Source: Diphasiastrum complanatum (Eukaryota; Streptophyta; Lycopodiopsida; Lycopodiales; Lycopodiaceae). Taken from it: a stretch of 64,000 nucleotides of DNA. The stretch is taken from the NCBI GenBank assembly GCA_029204225.1, contig CM055101.1:355997-419996 (forward strand), in the 5' to 3' direction. The first letter of the stretch is position 1. The number at the start of each line of letters is the position of its first letter. Positions 10,929 to 20,470 of the stretch are shown piece by piece. The position numbers were made by a program, and so were the translations under genes. A model generated the notes under the pieces. The model was not told where the DNA came from. It was given only the letters and a program-made list of their open reading frames with translations, and ran no database searches.

Positions 10929-11486
10929 TTGGATCTATTTTTGCAGGTGTTTGAAAACTCAAGTAAGGTCAAAGGAGCAGTAAGCAAGTGTTGTTCAAGT
11001 TCACTTAAATTTTTCTATTTCATGTTTGAGCAATTTCATGTGAATGAGTGCAAATTGTCAAGATATGGTAAAACTAGCTACATTGGTTTGCATCATTTTG
11101 ATGTTGGAGTTGTACTAGCATTCTTGGCTAGTTTTGTTGATGGAAATGAAGCTATTGGAAGTTCCTTATGTCACTCATTCATGGCCAATTCATCAAGTGT
11201 TGATAATATATTGTGGCAAGATGGAAGTGGAGGCTCATTTGTTTTATGGTGGATACATATCAAGAAAGGACAAAGTTGGATGAGACAAGCAAGAAAATGG
11301 TCATTACTCACATTTGGTTGCTATAATTTTCCAGAGAGTTCAAAGTTTGAAAAATGGAAGAATCATTTCATTTACATTCTATTTGGTTCTTCATGTTTTT
11401 GTTACATCTTGGCATGTAAAATTGATGAAAGAAATAGTGAAGCATCCAATTTGGATACTATTCTTTATATCAATTATGGAAACTAA
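10929..11486 (+). CDS. Hypothetical 185-codon open frame
   Basis: A long open frame by local standards (MDLFLQVFENSSKVKG ... LDTILYINYGN). It has no copia or gypsy motif I recognise and is rich in F, S and C, so it may be chance. It lies just upstream of a purine tract and LTR (11581-11591), where the 3' interior of a retroelement would be, so it is either non-coding interior or an unrecognised extra frame. I would not treat it as a gene without transcript support. Confidence 0.2.
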   Translation: MDLFLQVFENSSKVKGAVSKCCSSSLKFFYFMFEQFHVNECKLSRYGKTSYIGLHHFDVGVVLAFLASFVDGNEAIGSSLCHSFMANSSSVDNILWQDGSGGSFVLWWIHIKKGQSWMRQARKWSLLTFGCYNFPESSKFEKWKNHFIYILFGSSCFCYILACKIDERNSEASNLDTILYINYGN

Positions 11487-11580
11487 TTTAGAACACTAAA
11501 AAAGGAGGTCAAAACTTAGGATGGAGATCATTCTAAAATTGGATCAAAGTAGTATGGTTAAAACTATGCCAAAACTAGTT

Positions 11581-11590
11581 GAAGAGGGAG
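11581..11590 (+). promoter_or_regulatory. Polypurine tract
   Basis: GAAGAGGGAG immediately precedes an LTR that starts TGTGAGAGATTTCAAC, so this is the 3' junction of a truncated copia. Confidence 0.7.
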
Positions 11591-11877
11591 TGTGAGAGAT
11601 TTCAACTAGTTTAGTCATAGTTTGGTCATAGTTTGGTAATTGTCAATATCAGGCCAATATGCATTTTTAGACTTAGAGATAAACTTTCTAAAGTTATTTT
11701 AGTTAAAGTTCATTTGAATAAACACTTTTGGAAAGTGTGGGAAAGTTATTAGGTCGAATTTGGACACATTCAAATTTGAATGTTAGATGCATTGAATCTA
11801 GTCACATTGATGATAGGGTTTTTGAACTAGAGGAGTTTTGGAGAGAAACCAAACTCATTAATGAGGCATGGATCTGT

Positions 11878-11887
11878 TATATATAGT
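11878..11887 (+). promoter_or_regulatory. Candidate LTR TATA box
   Basis: TTATATATAG lies where the related LTRs have TTATAAAAGG (43564-43573) and its minus-strand equivalent (32612-32621), upstream of the pyrimidine-rich R/U5-like part. Confidence 0.45.
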
Positions 11888-11916
11888 GTGAATTCGTGGG
11901 AGAACAGACTTTTCTT

Positions 11917-11920
11917 TCTA

Positions 11921-12006
<86 letters not shown>
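11917..12006 (+). repeat. (TC)n microsatellite inside the LTR
   Basis: Roughly 90 bp of nearly pure TC. The related LTRs have only a short CTCTTCTCTATCTC-like stretch at this place, so this is an expansion in this copy. The frame around it encodes only leucine/serine repeats and is not a gene. Confidence 0.95.
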
Positions 12007-12210
12007 ATTTCATGCTTATACATGAGTTCTCTTGGATTCATATATCCATTGGTGCACTATCTTGGTGATATCTTGCAATCTTGTGTGTAGACTGCTCATA
12101 TTTTGCTATTTTTGGGTCCACATGTGGGAAGTACAATAGGGTATCGTTATTGTACGGACAACAACTTCATTTTATCATTTGATGGTTGATCAAGTTCTAA
12201 AAAAAAATAT

Positions 12211-12531
12211 TGTAAATTCAGTTATGATAATAGAAGTGATTTTCTCAATGCTCTATTTTGTGATGTGTATGTTATACAATATTGGAATGCATGCTAGTGG
12301 TAGATAAATTTCCGTTGTTGTTTTTTCAATATTAAATGATGTTTAAAAATTTAATTTTTACAGCAGATTGTCAGAAGATCTGGGGCTTGGAAGAGAATTA
12401 GACTGTAGTTAGTAGTAGTAGCTAGTCTTGCCAAGTCGGATCTATCCAGTCTTCATCATGTTTCGCTTCGTTTTGTTTCATTTCATTTCAATTTGCTATG
12501 TTTCATTTCGCTTCGCGCCTATTACCCATCA
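12211..12531 (+). repeat. 5' LTR of element 5
   Basis: 321 bp, TGTAAATTCAGTTATG to ACCCATCA. Contains a run of TTTCATTTCGCTTCG-type words near its 3' end and AGAAGATCTGGGGCTTGG in the middle. It matches the 3' LTR with scattered differences. Confidence 0.88.
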
Positions 12532-12532
12532 G

Positions 12533-12545
12533 TGGTTTCAGAGCC
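12533..12545 (+). promoter_or_regulatory. Primer-binding site of element 5
   Basis: TGGTTTCAGAGCC, one base after the LTR end; one mismatch from the usual TGGTATCAGAGCC. Confidence 0.85.
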
Positions 12546-12588
12546 ACGACTTTTGATTATCAAAGGCTTTGCCTGATTTCTTCAGGTT

Positions 12589-13254
12589 ATGGCATCCATT
12601 AGCAGCATTCAATCAAAGATCTGCACAATTTTTGACTCGTCAGGATCATACTTCCTAGGATGGAAGAAGGTAAAGACTTCTCTGATACTGAAAAGAGAAG
12701 GTCTATGGCCCTGGGTTGATGGCACAGAAGAGATGCCCACAGCCACTGACAAAGAGCTACGTGAATGGTGAGAGAAGAATGACAAGACAATAGCTGTGTT
12801 GTCATCATCCATTGAAGACAGCTTGACACTTGATCTAGCCACACTCTCCAAGGCAAAGGAAATGTAGGATACTTTGCTGACTAGATTTCAAATGAAATCA
12901 CAAAGCCAAATTATGCTTCTTGAAGATCAGCTGACCAATGGTAAAGACCTCACTTCCTTCATTAGAAAGATGAAGGACCTGTTCCTCTCGCTGCACAATT
13001 TCAGAACAGACAATGAAGTCTCAGCAGAGAAGCAGCTCACATACCTGTTGCGAGCTCTACCAAGATCATTTCAAACAACTCAAACACTATTTGCTAAAGA
13101 TCCAGAGATGACCCTTGAGAAGGCTATAATCAAGATCAGAGAAGAGGTGGAAGCCCGTGAACACCTTGATGACAAGGATAACTTTGATCAAGCTCTCTAC
13201 AACAACAAAGAGAAGCATAAGAAAAATTTCAAGCCTAAGAGGGAGTCAAGCTAA
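12589..13254 (+). pseudogene. gag: Copia gag with two in-frame stops (element 5)
   Basis: Starts at ATG 12589 (MASISSIQSKICTIF). The frame is intact for ~222 codons except TGA at 12769-12771 (a Trp position by context) and TAG at 12865-12867. Gag core features are LGWKKVKTSLI, DGTEEMPTATDKE, LTNGKDLTSFIRKMKDLF, QLTYLLRALPRSFQ and a basic tail. The closest relative in the window is the minus-strand copy at 52335-52928. Confidence 0.85.
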
Positions 13255-14175
13255 AGACAAGATTGAAGGTAGCAGTCAGAGGGAGCCAAAGAAGACAAAT
13301 GGAAGAGCATAAACAAACTGAGACAGCAGAATGGTGAGAAGAAGACTTGCACAAGATGAACATGAGAAGGCCATACTATTGATAAGTGGTCGCTCAATCC
13401 AAAGATAGAGTGCATCCACTCTCACAAGAAGGGTCATGCAGCCATTGACTGCAACCAAAATCCCAGAATCAAGAAAGATCAGAGCAGACGAGAGAGTGAC
13501 AATAGCTCATCCTATGTGGAGGAATCAGAGTCCTCCAAGATGGCCGAAGATAGAGCCAACAACGGTAATAATCCAACAACTTACTTGTGTGCTGATGTCT
13601 GTGCGACATCAACTTCAGATACACAAGAGATAATTATTGATTCAGGTGCAAAGTCACACTTTGTGGCAACGAGACACATGATCACCGATTATCAAGAATC
13701 AGAATCTTCTAGGTATATAATTTTGTGAGATGGTTCTAGACATAAAGACAGCGGAACTGGAGCGTTGTTGGATAGAAGGCTTGACGATACTCTATACGTG
13801 CCCACTTTTCAAAAAGACCTACTATCTATTGTTAAAATGGTAGATGCAGGACTAACAGTCACCTTTGAAGGCGATACTTGTGAAATGGTTGAATCTGCAA
13901 CCACTCAGCTTGTCACCACAAGAAAGTGAAAAGAGAACCTGTATCACCTCAAGATCCGAGTACCTTCAGAGTAAGCTCATCAGATCAACGAATCGATGGA
14001 TATTATATGGCACAGGAAGCTGTATCACATGAATATAGTTGCTCTATACAACGCTGGCCGGAGAAGAGCATTCATTAGTGTCAACATCAAAGTTGTAGCA
14101 TGCTTCAAGTCCTGCGATGCCTGTAACAAAGACAAGATGTCACGTATACCATTCACCGAGGACTCTTTAGAATGA
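13255..14175 (+). pseudogene. pol: Zinc knuckle, protease and pre-integrase (element 5)
   Basis: The zinc knuckle reads ECIHSHKKGHAAIDC: the second Cys of CX2CX4HX4C is Ser. The protease active site is intact (IIIDSGAKSHFVA), followed by DDTLYVPTFQKDLLSIVKM and a degenerate pre-integrase (WHRKLYHMN, CDACNKDKMSRIPF). Several stops interrupt it. The integrase core expected next is missing. Confidence 0.8.
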
Positions 14176-14202
14176 AAGAATGCATGAAACTAGTACACTC
14201 TA

Positions 14203-14570
14203 GTGTCTGACAGTAGACAAATTAAGACTGTTAGAGATGTCAGATTTGATGAGTCAAAGACAATGGCTGACGGAGATCTAGTTGGCTACGAAATCTTGAC
14301 CAGAGGCTACTATGACCTGCCGACATCTAAGAAGGGAGCAGACCCTGAGCACCCTGAACAAGATGCTCAAATTCTAGATGGACAAAGTGCCTTTTCAAAC
14401 GACGAACAACAAAGTGCACATCCTATACCCAGGACACCTGCTACTCACTGCAATTCAGCAATTAACAAAGGCAAGGCCATCGATTTGACTACGAACTCTC
14501 CAAGAAGATCCATGAGAGAAAGAACATCACCTGTCAGATTTGTGCCTGATAGCTCAGCCTCTATTTTGTC
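14203..14570 (+). pseudogene. pol: Post-integrase linker of copia pol (element 5)
   Basis: Reads TVRDVRFDESKTMADGD ... SPRRSMRERTSPVRF, the segment between integrase and RT in copia polyproteins. It joins directly to the pre-integrase remnant upstream, so integrase was removed by an internal deletion. RT never starts: the frame runs into the repeat array at ~14570. Confidence 0.75.
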
Positions 14571-14900
14571 GCCCTTCAGGAAAAAACGACACTGTTGCGT
14601 TTTTCACCTTCAAGAAAAAGTGACACTATCTCAAATGCCTTAGAAAAATTTTCTGGCCAACCTTCGCATTTTTTGCCCTTCGAGAAAAAGCAACACTGTT
14701 GTCAAATGCCTTCCAGATAAAAGCAAAGTGCCCTTGAAAAAGCGAATGTGCGCTTGAAAAAATGACACTGCTCTTAAAGTCGCAAAAATGTTTTTTAAGT
14801 AAAGGCGAAGGCCTGCAGCATAAAGGCATTGTCCAACGAGCAGAAGGCAGCTAATGCACGAGCAAAAGGAGAAGGTCAAACGACACGACACGACACAAAA
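14570..14900 (+). repeat. Degenerate GCGACACTGTC-type array (element 5)
   Basis: Imperfect repeats of the words GACACTGT, AAATGCCTT(A/C), GAAAAAG and CGCATTTTT. The same array occurs in reverse orientation at 53460-53960. In this element it sits between the coding remnant and the 3' LTR and has no credible coding frame. Function unknown. Confidence 0.8.
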
Positions 14901-14968
14901 TTGTTCGTGACACGAAACTCTTCACACTCCAAAGGGCCTGGAAAATAGACAGTGCTCAATAAAGATAT

Positions 14969-15294
14969 TGTACATTCAATTATGATAATAGAAGTGATTT
15001 TTTTAATGTTCTGTTCTGTGATGTGTATGATCTGCAATATTGGAATGCATGCTAGCAGTAGATAAATTTCTGTTGTTGTTTTCTCAACATTATCTGATGT
15101 TTACAAGTTTAATTTTTACAACAAATCGTCAGAAGATCTGGGGCTTGGAAGGGAATTAGACCGCAGTCAGTAGCTGTAGCTACTCTTGCCAAGTCGGCTC
15201 TATTCGGCCTTCTTCGCACTTCGCTTCATTTCGTTTTGTTTCGTTTCATTTTGATTCGCTTTGTTTCATTTCGCTTCATGACTATTTTGCATCA
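14969..15294 (+). repeat. 3' LTR of element 5
   Basis: 326 bp, TGTACATTCAATTATG to TTTTGCATCA. A clear purine tract is not visible just upstream. Confidence 0.87.
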
Positions 15295-15834
15295 CATCCT
15301 AGACACAAAGTCAAGGAGGTCCATATTCAGGATTCATTAAATTATTAGATACTTGTTTATTGGTCTACTGAAACCAATCACTTTGGGTTACTTGCAGTTG
15401 AGTTCCACTTTCTGTTGTCACCTATTGTAGGTAATTAAATTTTTGCTAGTTAATTAAATTTGATGTATATAAAATGAGACTAAGAATAGTCTCAATTTAT
15501 TTGGATTTGTCTTTAAATAAGTAATTGCAAAAATTGATACTTTGGATGATTGGATCAAGAAGTGGATGGATTTCCTAGAGGAAAAACTTGTGGTATGGGA
15601 CGCAAGCGATTCTAAACAAGAGTTCTGAAACTAATTGGATCTGGTTGACCATTGAATAGCCGTAAATCTTAAATGACGCCATATAATAATGGTCACAAAA
15701 GAGTGTTTTGTCGAAAATTTGAGATATTGGTCATGGATATCTCAAATTTATAAAACCGGAAACCCTACAAGCTATTTCTTTATACTAAGAATATAAGCGT
15801 GAATTTTTTAGCATATATAAATTCGATTTCATGT
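15295..15834. other. Unique spacer with two perfect hairpins
   Basis: No gene. Contains an 8-bp hairpin TGAGACTA/TAGTCTCA with a 4-nt loop (15475-15494) and a 13-bp hairpin AAATTTGAGATAT/ATATCTCAAATTT with a 9-nt loop (15715-15749). The second lies ~85 bp before the duplication boundary at 15835. Confidence 0.7.
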
Positions 15835-16001
15835 CGATATACATAAGTTCCTCTATAGTCCTAGGAACAAGAAAAACATACCAAAATTAGAATTCATGGA
15901 GGAAGTGATAGGCTACCTCATCCACCAATGATGCGCTAAACAGAGCATGTACTAAGCGCTATAATAGTGCAGAGGGACTGGCACTATTCAAACATGGTAC
16001 C

Positions 16002-16441
16002 TGTTGGGGGTATTTCCACCACTTTGTAAATAAATAAAGGTGAACAAATAGAAATAGTTGCGAGGGTCCCATGGCCCAATGAGCACTTGTAAATAAATAA
16101 TTTTGGACATAAACTTGACTTTTATGTCATTAAAAATAATATTAGAAGGCCAAAGTTAAGCTTAAACTTAAGTTCCTTAGTTTAATTAATTAGTCAAAGT
16201 CAATTGGTGGTAGGTGAAGTGTGTTTCTCTCTCCACCATTGCTTAGTTTGTGTTTTTGATGAAGGGTGTGGATTTCAATCCCACCTTGGAATAGCCAATA
16301 GGAGAAAGGGGCAAGGGCCTTTCCCAATCAACAAAAAGACACCATTTGTATCATATTTTCATGCTTAATGAGGAGGAGACTCTCCTTCTAACCCTCTTTT
16401 ATAGGCAGAAGGGCTGCTCACCAACTGAACTACACACCCTA
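16002..16441. repeat. Repeat G1, copy in block B
   Basis: TGTTGGGGGTATTTCC at the left to CACACCCT at the right. It shares these ends and most of its interior (CCCATGGCCCAATGAGC, GGCAGAAGGGCTGCT) with 47282-48100; the latter has ~340 bp more in the middle. The ends and the primer-like site after the second copy suggest an LTR, but on the minus strand it also sits between possible transposase exons, so its nature is unresolved. Confidence 0.55.
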
Positions 16442-16458
16442 CATTCTCCCGTCATTTC

Positions 16459-16930
16459 CATATCATTTGGAGCTTGGATGAGTGGTTCAGGTTCTTCCAA
16501 AACCTCAAAATTGGGTGGCGGTTCGTCGTGTGTATCCAATGTTACAATATCTTTTCCTTCAAACGCACATCGTTTTCTTTCATTAAGTTGAATCACATAC
16601 CACCATCTTGGGTCTATTCGATCTAGATGAAATATAATCTATTAATAAGATAAAACAATTACGTTAGTTTTATTAGATTGATACATAAATAAGACATTAG
16701 GAATATTAATACATTGGATTGTAGAGAGTATTAATCACCTATTCGCAATGTCATAGCAATACTAAAGTGTCATGAGAGTCCATCGATATACATTTTGTTG
16801 AGTCAATTTGAAAAAACTTTGAGTTATCATTTATAGTCGTGGCATTGCTTCCACGATAGATGACCTTAAACCATTTTATGTCAAAAATACAGTATTTGTC
16901 GTTAGTCTCGTAATCGACTTCATTCAAAAT
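16459..16930 (-). pseudogene. Possible CACTA transposase C-terminal fragment
   Basis: On the minus strand two coding-like pieces are separated by a plausible intron. The first (~16930-16745) reads NEVDYETNDKYCIFDIKWFKV; the second (~16640-16459) reads LDRIDPRWWYVIQLNERKRC and DEPPPNFEVLEEPEPLI. The order (acidic DYETNDKYCIF...W, then WWYVIQL and an acidic tail) resembles the C-terminal domain of plant CACTA transposases, but I recognise it by pattern only. The fragment survives only in block B. Confidence 0.3.
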
Positions 16931-17071
16931 ATATATTATTGCAATTGATCATAGTATTGTGATTGGTTTTGTATGTTGGATGTCGAAATGAGCAATGTCC
17001 TATTCCAAAATGTGCAATGTCTTAACTAACTAGGAATTGCAAAACTTTGTGCAATGTCATATTTTCAAAAA

Positions 17072-17740
17072 TGTTAGAATTTAGCAATTTTCACATGGTT
17101 TTTTTTATGTCTTTTGACATCTATGTGGGTCCACACGTGTGAGGACCTGTCCACACGTGTGAAATGACACTTGTAATATTTAGATCCATTTTGATTAGCT
17201 TTCATTTGAGTCAAATATGACATCTCCTAAATTCTAGGAGTTAGGTCCTAGATTGTAGGAATCTAGAAGGTCAACACAAACCACCAATGGATGATGTAGC
17301 AAACTTGATAGATTTTATCCGAACTGGATATGGATAAGTACAATGAGCTGTCCCACACGTGCTGGATGCAGCTTAGAGAGAGATTTTGATGATTATGTAC
17401 TTGATCCATGATGGATCCATTGTGAACCTAATGATGAGAAACATAAGTTTGTGAAGCAATCTTGGTGTTTTCATTCTCTTAAGCACTTTCTTTTTGGATG
17501 AATGCTAGTATATCATTAGTAAACTATTTCTCTATTATCAGGCCATATAGTAGCTGTACTTCACACGTGTGAAGCCATGGGTCATCCTTATTTGATTGTT
17601 CTTGCTTGGAATCACAAAGATTGTCAAGTAGAAGCTAGATTTGGAAGCTAATCTTGATATAGATCAAGATCCCAAGCTACCAATCACTCTTTGTGATCAT
17701 TTGTAGATCAAATTCAGTCCTTAAACTCTGAAATTTGACA
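17072..17740 (+). repeat. 5' LTR of element 2
   Basis: 669 bp, the same length and end sequences as the 5' LTR of element 1, with the extra ~30 bp that both 3' LTRs lack. Confidence 0.93.
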
Positions 17741-17753
17741 TGGTATCAGAGCC
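17741..17753 (+). promoter_or_regulatory. Primer-binding site of element 2
   Basis: TGGTATCAGAGCC directly after the LTR; followed by a ~610-bp leader (17754-18363) like that of element 1. Confidence 0.93.
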
Positions 17754-18363
17754 AAGTCAAAGATCTTAGTTGATGATTCAAATGTGTTCATTTTGGTGAA
17801 AGCATTGGTGCTTGATTCATTTTTTAAGGAGGGCGACCTTTACTAATAGTTTACTTTTGATGTTGAGGTTCAGATTAGTGTGTAAAGTTCAGATGTACTT
17901 CTCACATGTGTGAGAGGCTGCTGGAGTTGTACTTTCACCAAAACTTTGTGTTTTTTCAATAGTTGAGTTTCAAAACAAGTTGTGAAGAGTAAAACTAGTG
18001 ATGTGCTTATAAAAATCCATTGTTTCCATAATAGATTTGATGTTGAAAGGTGTTAGAAGTTTATTAAACCTCCAAATCATTGAGAGTGAGTGTGAGGCTT
18101 ATGTTTTTTGGTTCAAAATGAAGCTAAAACCATTCTAAACACCATAGGAATGCATTGGCAATTCCAAGAGTCAAATCCAAGCTTCTAAATTGAGTAGATT
18201 GTGTAGAATTCATTTTTCCAAGTCTTTTTGAGTTTAAGATCATTATAGATCTTACTTCTTGAGTCTTGTGAGATTCAAGAGAGTAGCATTGTAGCTAAAT
18301 TCTAAGAAAGAGAGAAGGGAGAGCCTTTGAATAGTACATTTGTTGTATTTGTTACTAGTTAGA

Positions 18364-18939
18364 ATGGGTTCAATTGGAGCCTATCTTCTTGAGGCTAGTG
18401 AAAGGCTAAATTCTAATAATTATTCAACATGGAAAGTAAGAATGGAGTCACTACTAGTGCTCCAAGATATGTATGATCTTGTCAGAGGAGAGAAAGAAGA
18501 ACCTCGAGGAGGGCAAGATCTAGTGAGGTACAAAAGGAGAGCTAGACTAGCATTACATTGCCTAAAAATGAATGTTAGTAATGAACTTCTAAAAGAAGTG
18601 GCATCTTGTACCTCGGCCAAAGGGGCATGGGACTATCTAAAAGGGATTTATGAATCCAAAAATACCTCTAGAGTGCCTATGATAAGAAATAAAGTTCTTC
18701 AAAGCATTAGAGGGAGTGATGAGAGTGCTCAAGAGTATGTCTTGAGAATAAAGTCTCTCAATAAAGAACTTTCCATCATAAGTGAGGGTATTCATGATGA
18801 TGAACTTGTTCAAATCATTTTGAATGGTCTTGGAGATGTGATCTTGTACAAAGCTTTGCTATTCAAGATGCACTACCTTCTATTGACAAGCTCCATGGTG
18901 TGCTTGTGGCCGAGGAGAGTAAAGGATTGGTTCCTTGAA
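18364..18939 (+). pseudogene. gag: Copia gag, frameshifted (element 2)
   Basis: ATG 18364, MGSIGAYLLEASERL. Here the A-run that is broken in element 1 is intact (KNTSRVPMIRNKV), so gag reads ~160 codons through AQEYVLRIKSLN and LNGLGDV. A 7-bp loss after GAGATGTG near 18840 then shifts the frame. The true frame is followed by the KESKGLVP stop shared with element 1. Confidence 0.88.
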
Positions 18940-19831
18940 GTTACATGATGCTGCTGATAAGGCCAACTTCTCAAGCAAAGGAAAGACAAAGTCAAAGAAG
19001 AAGATCCAACAAAAGGAGACCAAGAGTGATGAACAACCATCAAGCTCTAAAGGTGGAAAGAAGAACAAAGCCAAACTCAAGTGCTTCTTTTGTGAAAAAA
19101 AGGGGCACTTTGCAGCCGAGTGTTACAAGAAAAAGAATGCACCAGGAGAGAACAAACAAGGCAACCTCACTCTTGAGGAAGATGAAAATGAAGTGGATTC
19201 ATCCTTGATGGCATCTACATCAACATCCAAGAGCTACTCCAATGACACATGGTGGATTAATAGTGGGGCTAGTTCCCACATGACATTCCAAAAAGATTTT
19301 TTCTCAACTCTTGTACCTTTTGTAGGTTGTAAAAAGTCTATTCTAACAACAAGTGATCAAGAATGTAGAATAGATGGAGTGGGAACTATTTCCTTAAGTT
19401 TTGGATCCTCTAAAAGAGTAGATCTTGATAATGTACTCTATGTTCCTACACTCACTAAGAATTTGTTAAGTGTAGGACAATTGATGGATGATGGTTTAGA
19501 TGTCTATTTTAAGCAAGGTTTTTTCTCCATAATGATGAATGATACTTGCATTGTAAAGGGATTCAAGCAAGGAAGGCTTTTCAAGCTAGATGCTAATATA
19601 TTTCTTGGAAGTGTGAACATGGTGAAGGAGGAGCTCAATCTAGCGGAGCTTTGGCATAACAGGTTGGGCCATCCCAACTTCAAATCAATGGAGATGCTAT
19701 GCACCAAGGATCTTGCTCTCAGCTTCCAAAGACCCTCTCAAAGTGTGGAAAAAGATGTGAAGCTTGTAGCCTCTCAAAGGCACACAAGCTACATTTTGTT
19801 AACTGTTCCACTAGATCTACAAAAGCATTAG
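18935..19831 (+). pseudogene. pol: Zinc knuckle, protease, pre-integrase (element 2)
   Basis: A 298-codon open frame: basic gag tail, intact zinc knuckle CFFCEKKGHFAAEC, acidic linker, protease with WWINSGASSHMT (N at 19259-19261 instead of the catalytic D), VLYVPTLTKNLLSVGQL, then pre-integrase ELWHNRLGHPNF. It has no stop where element 1 has TGA at 3768. A frame change near 19696, shared with element 1, ends it. Confidence 0.88.
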
Positions 19832-20470
19832 ATCTCATTCATAGTGATATGCACTCTTTTTCTCAAAAATCTAATGGAGGTGCATCTATGTATGTATATT
19901 TATTTGATGATTACTCTAGATACACTTGGACTGAACTTTTGGATGCCAAAAGTAAAGTGTTTGGAGCTTTTGTTAAGTTCAAAACACTAGTTGAAAATCA
20001 ACTTGATTCTAGAATTAAAGTATTGAGGAGTGATAATGGTGGAGAGTATATCTCCACCAAGATGATAGAGTTTTGAACACTTTGTGAGTGTGAAAAGGCT
20101 TTAAGGCTAGATGCATCTCTACCTAAGCCTTTTTGGGGAGAGGCTATTATTTGTGCAACTTATTTGTGTAATAGATTGCCATGAAAGCCCATTGGAGGCA
20201 TAACATCTTATGAGGCTCTATTTTGTAAGAAGCCGAATCTTAAAGATCTAAGAATTTTTGGATCTACTTGCTATGTTTTTCAAGCATTAGATACAAGAAA
20301 GAAGGATGATCCTACTTCCATAAAAGGGATCTTTGTTGGTTATGTAGAAAATAACAAAGGATATAGAGTCTATAATCCAATCATTAAAAAGATTTTAGTG
20401 AGTAGAGATGTTACTTTTGATGAAAGTAACTACTGTAAGTTGAATGAAAAAGCTTCTAATCCAAGGATAT
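19699..20470 (+). pseudogene. pol: Copia integrase with 78-bp deletion (element 2)
   Basis: Reads CEACSLSKAHKLHF, LIHSDMHSFS, FDDYSRYTWTELLDA and VLRSDNGGEYIS. Right after MIEF the 26 codons present in element 1 (including the third catalytic position) are missing, and the text resumes at TLCECEKALRLDA. The C-terminal part follows (FWGEAIICATYLCNRLP, IFGSTCYVFQALDTRKK, GIFVGYVENNKGYRVYN). A private indel at ~20460 breaks the linker. Confidence 0.86.

Larger units (their letters stand above)
11591..12197 (+). repeat. Copia LTR (family 3/4), 3' end lost
   Basis: Begins TGTGAGAGATTTCAACTAG and aligns along its length with the LTRs at 43295-43940 and (reverse) 32171-32896, including AAGTGTGGGAAAGTTA, ATTCAAATTTGAATGTT and TACGGACAACAA. 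It stops near GATCAAGTTCT, where the small copia element at 12211 begins, so the last ~150 bp of the LTR is missing. No 5' partner is present. Confidence 0.8.
12211..15294 (+). mobile_element. Small copia derivative, element 5
   Basis: A 3.1-kb element with two ~320-bp LTRs, a tRNA-Met-like primer site, a recognisable gag, a protease and the start of pre-integrase, then a post-integrase linker and a G+C-richer repeat array before the 3' LTR. The integrase core, RT and RNase H are absent, so it could only have moved with proteins from another element. The 5-bp flanks (AATAT and CATCC) do not match, so the ends may have been reshaped by recombination. Confidence 0.85.

Noticed and set aside
11896-12090. 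64-codon frame MGEQTFLSISLSL...
   Set aside because: It is the translation of the (TC)n tract inside an LTR; no gene.
12599-12856. Antisense frames of 80-85 codons over element 5 gag
   Set aside because: Shadow of gag; the sense strand has gag motifs and the primer site upstream.
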